From: Tetrahymena elliotti 4EA
Taxonomy: Eukaryota; Ciliophora; Oligohymenophorea; Hymenostomatida; Tetrahymenidae
Assembly (NCBI GenBank): GCA_000231825.2
Contig: JH720305.1
Coordinates: 570,748-634,747, forward strand
DNA: 64,000 nt
Direction: 5' to 3'
The translations under genes were made by a program, and so were the position numbers. Shown here piece after piece: positions 1 through 12,704 of the stretch. Each line of letters opens with the position of its first letter. The stretch's first letter is position 1. The notes beneath the pieces were generated by a model. It was not told where the DNA came from and searched no databases. It saw only the letters and a program-made list of their open reading frames with translations.

Positions 1-2732
1 AGATTTATGGAAGTTCAAGAACTCTCTGGTATCAAAAATTTCACTCATTTCTTTATTAGATTTCTTTTTATCAGGAGGAATCTTTTAGTTTTAAAATTGT
101 TATTTTCAATTATTTCAAAAATATTATTTATTTATTTTACTAAGAATTTTTTATATTTCATCATGAAAGAAGAGACAAACTCTAAGAAGGAATCTCTAAT
201 ATCAAAAGGATCGAAATTTACTGGTGTCATTTCATCTTCTGAAAAGGGATTTTCAAAGGCTAAATCCTGCATGTCTAGGAAATTTTTAACATCTTGTATA
301 GGCAAATGAAGATTAGTATAAGGCTACAATCTTTTTTTGAGTTGCTTTAAAAATTTTTCAGGAAGAGCAGGCATCCATTCTATATTGATTAAATCATTAC
401 TATCTAAATAAGCTTAAATACTCTATTTTTTACAAAAATATATTATTCTTATTATTATTTAAATAAGATAAATGTTACTTCTGATTAGATTCCTGAAGAA
501 ATATCAAAATTTTTCAGCTTTTACTCTAAACCAATAATAAATGGAAGAGGTGCTTCCATATAAGTTTTAAACATGTCTGGAAGAATAGGTATATATACAT
601 GATTCCATTAAAAGGGGAAAATAAGACTAATTAAAGCTTCTGCTACTTAAGTAATTACAGATTTATATTTACTTATGATAAACAACTTCTTTTCAAGTAA
701 AATACACTCAAATAAGAAAATAATTTTATCAATATCAAGAAGTCTAAATAAAGTCAGCAAGCTTTTAGCACTGAATGGTGGATATTTATGAGAAGTACCA
801 AAAACAACAGTTTCTATATAATTTATTTTAAATTTATTTTACAAAAAAATTATTGTCAATAAAAAAAAAGAACCTGCTCCAATTTCATATTGAATTCCTA
901 GTTTACCCCAATCAGTTATTTCTAAAGGTAATCTGTTTGATAAAATAAAATAAAGTAAATTCAATCTCTCAAAAAAGTAAAATCTTGAAATAGATTTTTT
1001 AAATTTTATGAAATATAACAATTTATTATCAAATACCTAATATCATCTACAATATTGCAAATAAATCTTTCAATAGGAATTTCATTTTTAGATAAAGATA
1101 ATCTGTAGAGATGTTTTAATATTTATTTATATTCATCAAAGTAGTTATAGTGAGAAATCAAGCAAATCGCTTTTTGTACAAACAGAGGATTTTAATTATC
1201 AATAAAAATATGCCCCAACTAATTTTAATTTACATAAAATCATTTAAAATGTGTTAAGAGTGCTGTGCTTGAAACTTTATTGTAATTTAATAATTTTTGT
1301 TTCTTTTTTTTATCTATTTCAAGTTAAATGCTACAACTAACTTTCTTCAATTAATTCTTGAATATTTTTTAAAATAAATTTATTTTTACTTATTCTATCA
1401 ACTTTTTATCTGGGACTTCATTAAAAATTAGGCAAGTACAATATATTCTACAGCCATCTTGAAGAGTGAGAACAAAGCTAAAGCACTCAGGTTAAGTCAA
1501 GTTATTCCTTTTAAATCTAACACCTTCTGGAAAGCAAAATTAAGAAACTGCATCTGGAAAAGGCTTTTTGAAATGTAAATTTATCATTAATGAATAAAAT
1601 TAAAATAAAATGACTACAGTATGAGTGTGGTCAACTAAAGGATATCTATCTAGTACTGCTGGCTTAAATCTTTTGTTTTATATTTCGAAATCTTTATAAT
1701 TAATCATCAAAAATAACATTAAATTTGAGTTTTATTGCATCAAACAATCAAATACAATTGTTTTTCTTTTTTCAAGAATAACTAACTGAAGAGTTAAAGC
1801 AAATCAAATAATATATTATTAAAATACCTCTCATATATGAGAAAACTCTATTTTTTTCTTCAATACCGAATGAAAAATTAATAATTTCATGTTAAATTGG
1901 GACAACTACATGTAAATCTCCATTTTTAAGTTTGTTGTTGTTTGACGTTTTTGCTGTTATAACTTTAACTCTTAAAATCTATGTGTTGAAATTCTTTTTG
2001 CTTTAAAGTTTATATGATAAAGCAAATGCATATCCTGGTTTATAGTCTGCATAAATCAACTAGGTTAGATCGAAATTTCCTTTCCAATAATCAGACCCTT
2101 CTCTTTTAGATAAATAAGATCATATAGCAAATGAAATAATTAAAAAATCTATTTTAATTACACAGTTTCTTTGTTAATTATTGGATGTCTATCTTCTATA
2201 GTCTTTACAACTGGAACAGGGATGAGATTATGTTTTTCTTTAATAGCCTATTATATTTATTATAAATTACACTTCAGTCAATTAAAATGCTATCATATGA
2301 AATGATCTTAACTAACTAAAGATTTATTTACTAATGACTCATTTGTATATTTGAAATAATACACTCCAATGTCTGTAATAGCTGGCTTATCTTTTCCATA
2401 ATAGCATCTCAACCATAAACTCTTATCTCCCAAAATATCTACATATTTTTCTGTTTAAGTATCTTTAAAATTGCCTATGCTACTATGTATAACTTCTAAT
2501 CCAGTTAAAGGTAAATCTATTTTTTAAATAATGTCATAAATTACATTAAAAACTCCAATCTTTAATCAATGATTATGTAATATCGAATTGTAATTGCTAT
2601 GAACATTTTTTATAAAATTGCTAAGAAGGCAATAAAAACATTACCTTCTTCAGAGCGATGATTCTCTATTAATTTATCATCAATTCCTATAGTAGTAAAA
2701 TAGTCAAAAACCCTATTTGTTGTAGATATCAT
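1..2732 (-). CDS. DENND4/Crag-like DENN-domain protein, 3' end missing
   Basis: Probable Rab guanine-nucleotide exchange factor of the DENN family, acting in membrane traffic. The protein opens MISTTNRVFDYFTTIGIDDK, like the N-terminus of DENND4. MABP-like pieces follow: KPAITDIGVYY near 2400 and GYAFALSYK near 2030. Then comes a uDENN segment (PDAVSQFCFPEGVRF near 1530, FSFVLTLQDGCRIY) and a cDENN segment (FVQKAICLISHYNYFDEYK near 1170, PFQWNHVYIPILPDM near 590, EAPLPFIIGL). This MABP-uDENN-cDENN order is that of DENND4/Crag, known GEFs for Rab10/Rab35-type GTPases; the substrate here is unknown. Exon 1 is 2645-2732, and further GT-AG introns break the frame. The last part of cDENN and the dDENN lie beyond base 1. 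The DENN assignment is firm; the subfamily is inferred from domain order. Confidence 0.92.
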
Positions 2733-5346
2733 TGCTTATTCGATTTTTTTGAAGAGCTAAATAAATGTTTTACTTTGCTTAGTTTTAATATTAATTTAAG
2801 ATTTTAAAAAGTTACTTGTTTGATTAATTGATTGATTGCTTTCTTTTTAATACTGAAAAAAATTTAATTTAATTTGTTGTCAATAGTTTGCCTGTAAAAG
2901 ATCTATCTTATTTTGTTTATTTTTTAATTATTTAATAATTTTGAAAATAACAAAAAAACTTATTTAACAAAAAATAATTATTTTAAACAACACCTCAAAT
3001 CAAATTAAAGATTTTTTTATAAAATTAAGATAAATTCTGAAATGTTTTTTAAAGATTTAAAATCAAATTATTTTCTTTTAATCTTCGAAAAGTCAACTCT
3101 ATCTATATTCCAAAATTATAGAAAAAATTTTATTTAAAATATTTTAAAATTGATGAAATAGCAATGTTTGGATTTAAAATAATTTCATATCTATCTTGTT
3201 TTTGCTGCTGAAAAGCTAAATTCTTTGCAACATAATAAATATATCCAAATAAAGTGTTTCAATTTGCCATATTTCAAATCAGAAACTAAAGAAAATCATT
3301 CAAACAAAAAAATCTCAAAATTTTTTAAGATAATTGTATTTACGAATTTTATTCTTATTAATTAATAAGTTACGTTAATAATTAAAGTTATTTTTAATAA
3401 AATATTTACAAATTTTAAACATTTGGATGTCAAGAGAGTCTTTTTTTCAAAATAATAAACATCCTTTTAGAATTTTTTTAGAATTTTAAATAAATCTTTT
3501 TGAAATAAAATACTTATGTTTTTTTATTGCTTTTTGCAAATAAATTTTAATAAATAAAATAATCATAAAAACCATTATTAACAAGTAAGCTTAAAAGTGT
3601 AGCCTTACCAGTAAGAGCTTTTTCTTTTATTTTGGATTTTTAGTAAAGTTATTTTGATAAGATAATGATGATTAATAATCTTTCAAAGAATCATGAAAAA
3701 TTTATATTTTAAAATTTGTTATTTTTTTTCATAAATGAGAAATTTAAAAATTAAAGATTTTCTTTCAGGAAAAACAATGATATTTTTTGGTAGTATTAAT
3801 ATATTTATTAAAAATAAAATATTTGAGTAAAGTATAAAATGATTGAATCTCTGAATAACTTTTTAAATTTAATTCGCTTCTAAAAAATATTATTTTATTC
3901 TAAGCAATTAAATAATCAAAAATAAAGTAAAATAGATTCTTGAAATTTAAACTTACTTTAACAATATAACTCACTTTTCTAAAAGTATATTTATTTATGA
4001 ATATTGTATTTTAAAATAAAATTGATGACTTGATTTATATGTTGGTTTAATCTTATTTTATTTTACTTTTTTGCAAAATTTTTCTTAAATTTGTAATTTC
4101 TAGCACTCTATTTAGAATAAGTGACATGATAGAACTTTGAAATAGCATTTAGCTTTTGACATAATCATAGTTAATTATTTTTCAATTAAATTTTTTAAAA
4201 AGAGCCACTCAGATTTCATCAAATATATATTACATTCAATAGAAATTTATATTTCTAAATAAATTTAAATTGAAAAACCTTCTTTTACCAATTAAAAAAT
4301 GGTCCCTTCTTGATCCATTAAAATTAATATAAAAAACCAACAACCTAAACTTTATTTCATATTTATCAAATTTATGTTAGCATCCTTATGTCTTATTTCA
4401 TTGTTCTTGCAATTATCATTTAAAAAAAGATACCGATTTATTTAAGATGCATTTCTAAAACCACAAAGGATGAAAAATACGAAATAATTTTAACTATTAG
4501 ACGAAAAATTTTATTCAAAGACTCTCTAAAGAAGTATTATCTAAATCTATTTAATAAGATTGTTTTTAAGTTGATTTTTATGCCTATTTTAGTTGCTTTT
4601 GAAAGATAAGTAAAACAATATATTCTATTTTACACTTTTTTATCATTCAATCAATATCAATAAGCAATATATAAGGCTTAATAAAAATAAAAAATTTGAT
4701 AATGCATTGATTTATTTACAATAATCTTCTTTTTAATGACTTAAATTCCACAAAAATTTTTATAAAATTGATTGATACAGTTTTGTTATTATTGAATGAA
4801 AAATAGAATTCCAACAAAATTTAATAAGATTTAACTAAAATAGAAAAAATATTTCTTTTTTATCATTAATCACAGATTATCAACAAATAAAATAATACTT
4901 TTCAAAGAATACTAATTACAGTATTTAATCAATAACGAAAATTTATTTTTATTTCATTTTTATTCTTATTTTAATAATTAATTATTCATGAATAAGCAAA
5001 ATAATTTGTTCTATGTTACACTTTTTTGTTATTGAATTAATTAAAAATAAATTTGGCAAAAAAAAATCAAAAAGCGGATCATTAATTTGATTTAGTTAAC
5101 TCAAAGCTTTATTTTTGAAGCATAAATTTCACAAAAAATTGATTATTTTATTTTGAAGAAAAAATAAATAAAAAATAATTGAAGAGAATAAAATTTGTAT
5201 GAGTTTTATTTATCAAACAAAATAAAAAATAAGTCAGAAGAAAAATATTTTGATTAAACATATTTTAAAGTAGAATAATTAAGAATTTGCTGCTTATTTT
5301 TCTTTCTAAGCATCAAATTATATTAATTTAGTAAAATCTTTAGAAT
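2733..5346. other. A+T-rich intergenic spacer
   Basis: About 2.6 kb between two minus-strand genes, upstream of the DENN gene and downstream of the membrane-protein gene. Both strands show only short open frames dominated by Asn, Lys, Ile and Phe. The longest one opened by an ATG on the plus strand, at 4374, is about 70 codons and resembles no family I know. Homopolymer A and T tracts are frequent. The DENN promoter should lie at its left end. Confidence 0.6.
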
Positions 5347-7606
5347 TCAAAGCTTCTCTTATACAGAGTCCTAAATTGAATAAATTTTAAGTCTATTTTT
5401 TAAATAAAATGAGATTAAAAATGGTTTTTTTTGAAGTACACAGTATATTTACTTTTCTTGGTTTGAAGTTGAGTAGTATTGACTAGGATTTCTAACTTTT
5501 TTAAATGTTGAATATTATTTTATTTTATTTGAATCAAAATTGTCTTCTGTACTGTCTTCCTCTGCTTCATCTTAGTTTATTATTTTTTTCACAAGCCTTA
5601 CATTAGACATCTCTGATTGATATTGAGGTGATAAGGGTTAGAGAGTTTACATTTAATTCCCACTGAGTTATAAATTTGGGGATTGCTTTTGATCCAACTT
5701 ATTACTTAGAATCTAATAGTGTTTATGATCAAGTAAATTTAATATGCTTTGGTCTATTTTAGTCTGCTTTTATTTTTCAACAATATTTATAAAGCTGTGC
5801 TTAGCCTTTTTGAATTTTTCAAAGTCATTAAGGTTATCATCATTACCAAATAAAGAGTTTTTTTCAATAACTACACCCTGTGAAGGATGAATCTTATAGT
5901 TTATTTATGGTTTAGGAATATAATTGAACAAAGCTAATTAGTCATCATTCAGTATAATCCTCTTCAGTTTATCTATTTCTATGAATTTTTTAATGATAAA
6001 CTCAACATCTAAGTTATTACTGATCGCTTTTAGTCCATAATCAACCACTTTCCTTTTGTCTCTTACACTTTTAAAAATCTATGTAACAAAAGATAACATG
6101 TAAGAAAAGACATTAAAATGAAGAGTTTATTAATTTTTGCATATTTCTTATTACTTTTAGAAGTCTTCTAATATTTTTTCATCAGAAAGTTTTTTACCAA
6201 TATTTTAACTAATTTTTTTATTAATTTTTTGTGGTGAATCTTCGCTGGGTGATTACTGTGGATGATGAAACAGAGAAATCCTATCTTCTTTTGCATAAAT
6301 AGGTGAGCCTTAAATATTCTGACTCATTTGTAGCTAAAATGAGCTTTCTTTCATATGGGGTGTAGCAGCAGGAGATAATGGTTTAGGTTTAAAATTATTT
6401 TAAAATCCTTAGTTTTCTAATGTTTCTGTTTTATTTTGATGTAGTGTTGGATTAGAAATCAATGTTCCTTGATTATTTGAATCTTAAGTTTAAGAAAATT
6501 CAAACGATTAATTGATCAGTGATCTTCCTAAGTGAATTTGAGAGTATTTCAAACAAATGAATGAAAATATTGTGAGTAAAATTTGAGAAAAGCCACCAAT
6601 TTGTGAAAGGATTGTAAATAAATTCTCATAGTTTCTTTTATACAAATTTTCTTTTTCCTTTTCAAATCTAACAATTAGTTAAAAGAAAAAACCGACTGAG
6701 GGATCTGCAACCTAGTAATATTTGACAGTAATAAATTTAATATAACATTACTGATTTAATAATAAATTAAATTCAAGTAGAAGTTACTTGATTATCAACA
6801 TAGCTAAGAGAAGGGTAGATTTATGTTTATACATCAGATGTGACCCAACCAAAATCACTTTCAACATAATTGTTCCTCATATACATGTTAACTTTTCTGG
6901 GTAGATTCTAACTGGTTGCCCAATACAAATCTCTTGAGAATTTATTGAATGGATTTTCTTTGTTTTCAGGAGAGAAGTTGACATCAGTGAATAGCAAATC
7001 TATAAAATTGTTATTTAATAATGCATCAATTTCATTTTAGTCTTTACAGTATTATCCTTTACACTTATAGAAATAGAAATTGAGTTCTTAGTAAAAATCT
7101 GAATTGAACTACCCTTCAATCCCTACCACTAAATCTTTTGGGATGCATTGATGCATTTAGAGCTAAGATTTAAGGAAAAATTATCTTAATTCTGGATCAG
7201 GAACATGCTCTTCTGTACAATTGACTAAGCTAAATTTTTTTGTAGTGAAAACTTGATCATATTTTCCTGTTGTTTAGTTGAAAACGTTTTATTTAGTTTT
7301 ATGCACATCTTAAATTGTATAAATTGAATCATCAATTATAAATTTATAGCTCGTATCTTAGACTCCTAAAGCTAGTGACAATGTTTGAGGAGTTATGGTA
7401 AATTTTTTGGGGTCTTAGGCTGGTCTTTCTTAAAAAAGAACAATAGGGTTCTTTCCTTATATGAGAGAAGATACTAAAAAGCTTAGTCTTAGTAAAATAA
7501 TACAAAATACTAAAACTGAGATAAAAGCTCCGAATTTAGTTTTGTAGATAGGAGATCCTTTAAATCTAACTGAAACTTGACTTCCAAATATATCAAATGA
7601 ATTCAT
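5347..7606 (-). CDS. Ciliate-type membrane protein with N- and C-terminal TM segments
   Basis: The protein begins MNSFDIFGSQVSVRFKG and has a hydrophobic segment at about residues 27-50 (FGAFISVLVFCIILL). A long extracytoplasmic domain follows with several Cys (LVNCTEEH, MHQCIPKDL, FYKCKGQYCKDQ) and possible N-glycosylation sites. The conserved-looking block VADPSVGFFFQLIVRFEKE leads into a second membrane segment (LFTILSQIGGFSQILLTIFS). The cytoplasmic tail is Gln/Ser/Asn-rich and holds an ordered stretch (FIIKKFIEIDKLKRIILND, then FNYIPKP) that I associate with a large family of putative Tetrahymena membrane proteins. One intron is clear at 6712-6787, and at least one more lies near 6100-6200. 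The 3' end is uncertain: reading on to TGA at 5347 adds a weak-looking tail, and splicing at a GTAAAT near 5450 would change it. Function unknown. Confidence 0.78.
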
Positions 7607-9351
7607 TTACTTTTTTTTGTTTACTTTAGATTAATTTGTTCAATTATTATAGCTCAGAAATTTTATTTTAAACCTTATTCAATCACTTTTTTACTTATAA
7701 TATGCTAAATAAATATAATTTATGTCGGATTTTACTTTCTTTTTATTCTTAATTTGGAAATTTTTTAAAATTGAAGAAAAAAACAGTCTTAAATCATCAC
7801 CTTCTTTACTTCTGTTTTTTTTCTTAAAATTATCTGATTATTTTTGAAATTTCTAATTTTTATTTCTTTTAAGTCTGTAATTCATTAATAAAAATAAATT
7901 GTCTAAATAACATCGTTCAATTTTCTACCCTTTTACTTACTTTTTCACTCTTCCTTGCTTTAAAATCAATAAAATTTACGAAAGCACTTGAAAAGCATTT
8001 CTTTTTTATAATTATAAAATAAAAACTTAATGTGAATTTTTTTACTTACAGTAGCGACTTTGCTGATTTAATAGTTTTTGTCGATTTTAAATTCAATAAT
8101 AATTATATTCATGTTGATTTTAAGATTGAATTTTAAAAGAAAATAAAAAAAGTTTTTTAAAGTTCTAACTTCAGAAACAATTTTCGTTTAAATTATCTTT
8201 TTTTAATTTTTTACTTTTAAATCAATAAAAAAAATTACGTTACTTAATTGACAATTTATTTTCTAGATAATTTAAACCTAACACACAAAACCATTAATTA
8301 CCATTAAAAAATAGATGCTAAAAATTATATGAAAAATCATAATAGTACTCCTTATTTTTGATCAAATTTATATATATTATTAGACTAGGAATATTATCAA
8401 AAAATATCTAGTTAGTCATTCTTAAGTAAAGTTAGTATTCTTTTTAGCTTTCCTCTTTCTTTAAATTTTGTATTGAAATACTAAATTTCTAATTTTTATT
8501 AATCTACTTAAATTAATAATCAACAATTTATTTTGTGCTTTTTATTCTTTTCACTCATAAACGGTTTTAAAAGTTGGAATAAGCAGGTTTTTTTTTTCAT
8601 TTATTCATACCTTTAAATAGCTCTTAAAAAAATAATTTAAATTAATGAGAGTTTAGATAGGGTCTTTATTTTCAAATTAATTTTTTAAAAAATAAATAAT
8701 TTGATGTAATTTTAACTTTCAAAATATTTTATTTATTTTTTGATGCATACTAAAAGCAATAAATATACATTATTTTCCAATAAAATTAAATATATAAATG
8801 CCATTTTGTTTTTTTTGAACGATCAATCTATTTTATATTCATAATATTAAAAAAAGTTTAAACCAAAAATATGAAGTATTATTTTAAAAAGAAAGATAAA
8901 AATTTTTTTATAATTAAATTTGTACCTAATATTTTAATTTAAAATATTAAAATGTATAAGTAAATGAAGAAACAAAAAAACAAACATATAAAAGTCATTG
9001 ATAAAATAATAAATAAATAAGTAAGAATTTTTTGTACATATAGCTGATTTTTATTATTTGAATACTTAATTTAGAATATTAATAAGTAAATGTGTACACT
9101 AATAAAGATATAAAAGTTTGATATAATAATGAAAGAACAATTAATAATATATGTAAGAGATAGTTAATATATTTTTATAATTGATTTTGATCTTATATTT
9201 TTGATTTAGTATTTTGAAATAAATTATTGAAAAGAAATATATTTTTTTTATTATTACTTTGTTAGGATGTTTTAATTTACAATTTTTTGTTGGTTTATTT
9301 ACTGTTTTTTTTTTTTGCAACAAGAAAATTATTAATTGGACATTCATTCAT
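7607..9351. other. A+T-rich intergenic spacer
   Basis: About 1.7 kb between two minus-strand genes. I see no extended coding frame, RNA gene or clear repeat, only A/T tracts and TAAATAAATA-type simple sequence near 8940-9140. It should hold the promoter of the membrane-protein gene at its left edge. Confidence 0.6.
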
Positions 9352-11305
9352 TCAAAGTAAGCGAACAGTGTCTCCATTTTTAAAGAGACGGATAAAGATG
9401 TTAAGTTTTTTATTGGTGGCTATGTATTTATCACAATAGAGGTTAGCGCTTTATTGAGTATCTAAATTTTTAAGTATGATGCAGTTATATTTGACAGAAA
9501 ATTAGAATCTAGTTCCATTTCTGAAGATGAAATCTTCTGATGTTAACTCAGTTTCAAAGTATTTATTATTATTATATTTTCTGTTTATATATTTATTGAT
9601 GATTTTAAATTTATTAATGAAGTAGAATTCAATATTGTCTTAGTAATTTAATACACCTATTTCCATTAAAGCAAAGGGATTTTCTGTTATAATTTCGAAT
9701 GAGAAGACCAACTCTTTCTTGTAAACTGTTCTAACAAGAGGCTTTAGAGCATTTTTAGAGAATTAGAAAATCTCATATTACTGATCATTAGTCTTTTATA
9801 ACACATTTCTCTTAGGTTTATACTCTTCTTAGATGGAGATTATCTACTTGTTTTTATCTTTTTAAAGCTCCATCTCCATTTATTCCCTTACTTATTTCTT
9901 AATATAAACTTTTTAAGGTTTAGCTTAGATTTCTTAAGTTTCTACAAGAACTAATTTATAAAAAGTATTAGTCTCGATGCATCCAGCATTTTATTCTTTT
10001 ACTTTTCTTTTTGTTTCTCTTTTAGTAGCTTTATTCGCACGATATTCCTAATATTCATCTCTGCTCATATTTTTATAACCATACTTGCACTTTTTCTTTT
10101 ACAAATTGACTGTTTTTGAAATACCTTTTTTTATCAATTATGCTTGCTTATTTTAAAATTCTATTTATTATTCTTTTTTTAAGTTAAAATTGTTTTATTA
10201 TATGGCTGATTGTTCTTCTTCTAGATATTATTAATTATATTGGTAATTATTTAATTAGTCTTTTTGTTAGTTATTTAATTAACAATTAGGATAATAGTTG
10301 TATTAAGTATCATTTGTTGGGTAAGATGTGAGGTTTTAATTCTAATTTTCTGGGATAAGATCTAATTTGTATTTTTGATCCATACTGTTAGAAACAGAAG
10401 AATCTGAATCAGAGAGATAATCATCTGAATCGCTATTGCTGTATAAAGCATTTTTCTTCTATTAAATCCCATATTTATTAAATTATTATTGCATTGCTTA
10501 TGATCTTTTTCTGATTTATTCATTATTGCTGGCATATCTTCCTCTTTTTTCATTATTTATTTTGTAAGATTTGAAATCATCATTGTCATCATTAAGATGG
10601 CAAGGAATGCCTGTAAAAGCAGTAGTAAAAGGTGTTTCTCTTGCCTTACAAGAAGTTTTCATATTAATTTAAGAGAGTTGATTTGGTACTGGGTTATTTT
10701 GGCAAATTTAGTGCTCTTGCAATTAGAAGTCAGAACTTAATGTGTCTTTAGTTGATTGAGTGCTATCTTCTTTAATGTATTAACTTATAGCTTAATTTTC
10801 TAAGGAGATTTCATCTATTTATATTTATGATTTTGTAAGTAAATTTCATCAATAAACAATAAACAAACATAGCTACAAAAAATCTAAAAATTTTCTTGAA
10901 TACTCTGAATGAATGTTTTCATTTTACAACCTTTTTTGGAAGGTTATTATATTTATTTTTTGTTGTATATTTGATTGATTGCTTTGTTTATTATTGAATA
11001 TATATATGCATATAAGTTCTCATAAAGCAAAAGAATGAAAGAAGTATTCTTTAAGAATTAGAAAATGTTTAAGGAAAAATTCTTTCTAAAATTAAAGAGG
11101 AGGATCAAGATTATTGTTTACCAACACAATTTTAAGTGGCTGATATTGATGCAGTAGGCGAATTCATGTAATAGGACTCACACTTTGTACTCTGTGTTAG
11201 AGGAGTCAATGGGCAAATCTTTGTAAACATAGGACTATTAATTATCTGATCTTAGCCTAAAGCCATGGTTGAATCGCTTCTGAAGCTCATTAAATTTGAT
11301 TGCAT
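9352..11305 (-). CDS. Q/N-rich hypothetical protein, two exons
   Basis: Model: join(9352..10814, 11122..11305) on the minus strand, 548 residues. Exon 1 encodes MQSNLMSFRSDSTMALGQDQ and a Ser/Thr/Pro-rich stretch. A 307-base intron (GTAAAC...AAATAG) rejoins in frame (phase 1). Exon 2 has a polar, Asp/Ser-rich section (SDSDDYLSDSDSSVSNS), a long Gln/Asn/Glu/Lys-rich middle, a basic patch (LQKKKCKYGYKNMSRDEYQ) and a more ordered last 150 residues (LVFSFEIITENPFALMEIG...) ending IRLFKNGDTVRLL. There is no signal peptide or membrane segment. I do not recognise a family. The ordered C-terminus with a disordered N-terminus suggests a soluble scaffold or nucleic-acid-associated protein, but nothing shows this. 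The two exon lengths sum to a multiple of three, supporting the splice. Confidence 0.72.
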
Positions 11306-12704
11306 TTAGTAAAAAAACTTAATACGCTGAGAATTATGCAGAATTTAGGAGTCTTTATGAAGTTTTATCCTTGAAAATGGGTAAAAAAGTAGTCGTTTAG
11401 TTTTCTGATCTTTGACTAGATTATATGTATATTTTTTTAGTAAAATAAGCTTTTATTTATAATGGCTTTTTTGCTTTTTTATTATTTTATTAAATTTTGA
11501 TATACAATCTGTTTAGATTTTATATATACTAAAAACTATTCGGAAGACATAGAAATACTAACAAAAAAGCAAGCAAGCAGACACACTTATTCATTCATTC
11601 ATTCAATAAATCAATTAGTAATTTGCCATTTAATTTACCTTTAAACTACTTATCAAACTATAATAGCAAGAAATAAAAGTTTTTGGTAAAATCCCTATGT
11701 TCAATAGATCAACGAAAAGCTTATAAAAACTGTATCTTTATTATTCTCAATTTATTGTCAAAAATTTTTATTTGCGTACATTTCTTGCTTCGTCAATTTT
11801 TGTGATCAGGCAATGTCCTTCTTAGTTTAAAAAATTAATTTTTAGAGGATTTATTTTGAAAGAATCTGGAATTTATAATTTCTAAAATTTCTCCATAATG
11901 AGCTATTAAAAATGCTTAAAAATGGTATGAAAATAATATATTCGAATGCGAGATTTAGAAAATGAGACAATGAAAAAAGAAAAAAGATTGTAAAATATTA
12001 AATTTATTTGTTTTATATTGTCTTTTTAATATGCGCTAATCGAAATATTATTTGTCAGATTATTTCAGAAAATTTGGTTTATCTGATTTCGCTCATATAG
12101 AAAGAAAGCAATTTTTTTAATTAAAGAAAATCCTTAAAATCATAAAAACCAGAAGATAAAACATATCTTTATAAAATTTTGTTTAATTCATTTCATTTAG
12201 TTAGAGAAAATCCAATATATTGAAAAAATCATTAAATTCTTTACATATTTTTGTTAACTCCCACAAAAAAAAAAGTTGCGAACTAAATCTTTCTCTTTGA
12301 AAAAAATAAATTCTTCCTGATATTATTTATAATAAATCTCCCAAGCAAATTAATTGCTTACCTTCACAAAAATTAAATTCCTCTACCACTAGACAAACAG
12401 ATTAAACAAACAAACAAACATTTGATAATATTATTTCTCTTTTCGCTCAATCTTCTTATCTTAATTTGTATATTCTTAAACTCATATTAATATTTATTTT
12501 TTTCAATTTAAATCATTAAAAAAGAAAGGTTTTAGAAATTTAAAAATTATCAAAAAAAATTATTAAAAGAAAATTGTTTTTCAATTTTGAACTCTATACT
12601 CAAAAATAAACTAAACTCAACAAAAATGAATGAATTTCATTAAGAAAAAACAAACAAAACTAATATAATAATAGACATTTAATTATTATTCACCTTTCAC
12701 TATA
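11306..12704. other. A+T-rich intergenic spacer with short tandem repeats
   Basis: About 1.4 kb upstream of the Q/N-rich gene and downstream of the SNF2 gene. It contains small simple repeats: ATTC copies near 11589-11605 and AAAC copies near 12399-12418. The minus-strand frame of the neighbouring first exon stays open for some distance without an ATG, which is expected when TGA is the only stop. No other gene was seen. Confidence 0.6.

Noticed and set aside
4374..4585. Plus-strand open frame of about 70 codons (MLASLCLISLFLQ)
   Set aside because: Short, no family resemblance, and expected by chance when TGA is the only stop in A+T-rich DNA.
10362..10553. Minus-strand standard-code frame MKKEEDMPAIM
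   Set aside because: Out of frame with the long ciliate-code exon of the Q/N-rich gene.
11044..11290. Plus-strand frames starting MKEVFFKNQK and reading VADIDAVGEFMQQ
   Set aside because: The minus strand carries an in-phase exon of the Q/N-rich gene here; the plus-strand frames end quickly and match nothing.
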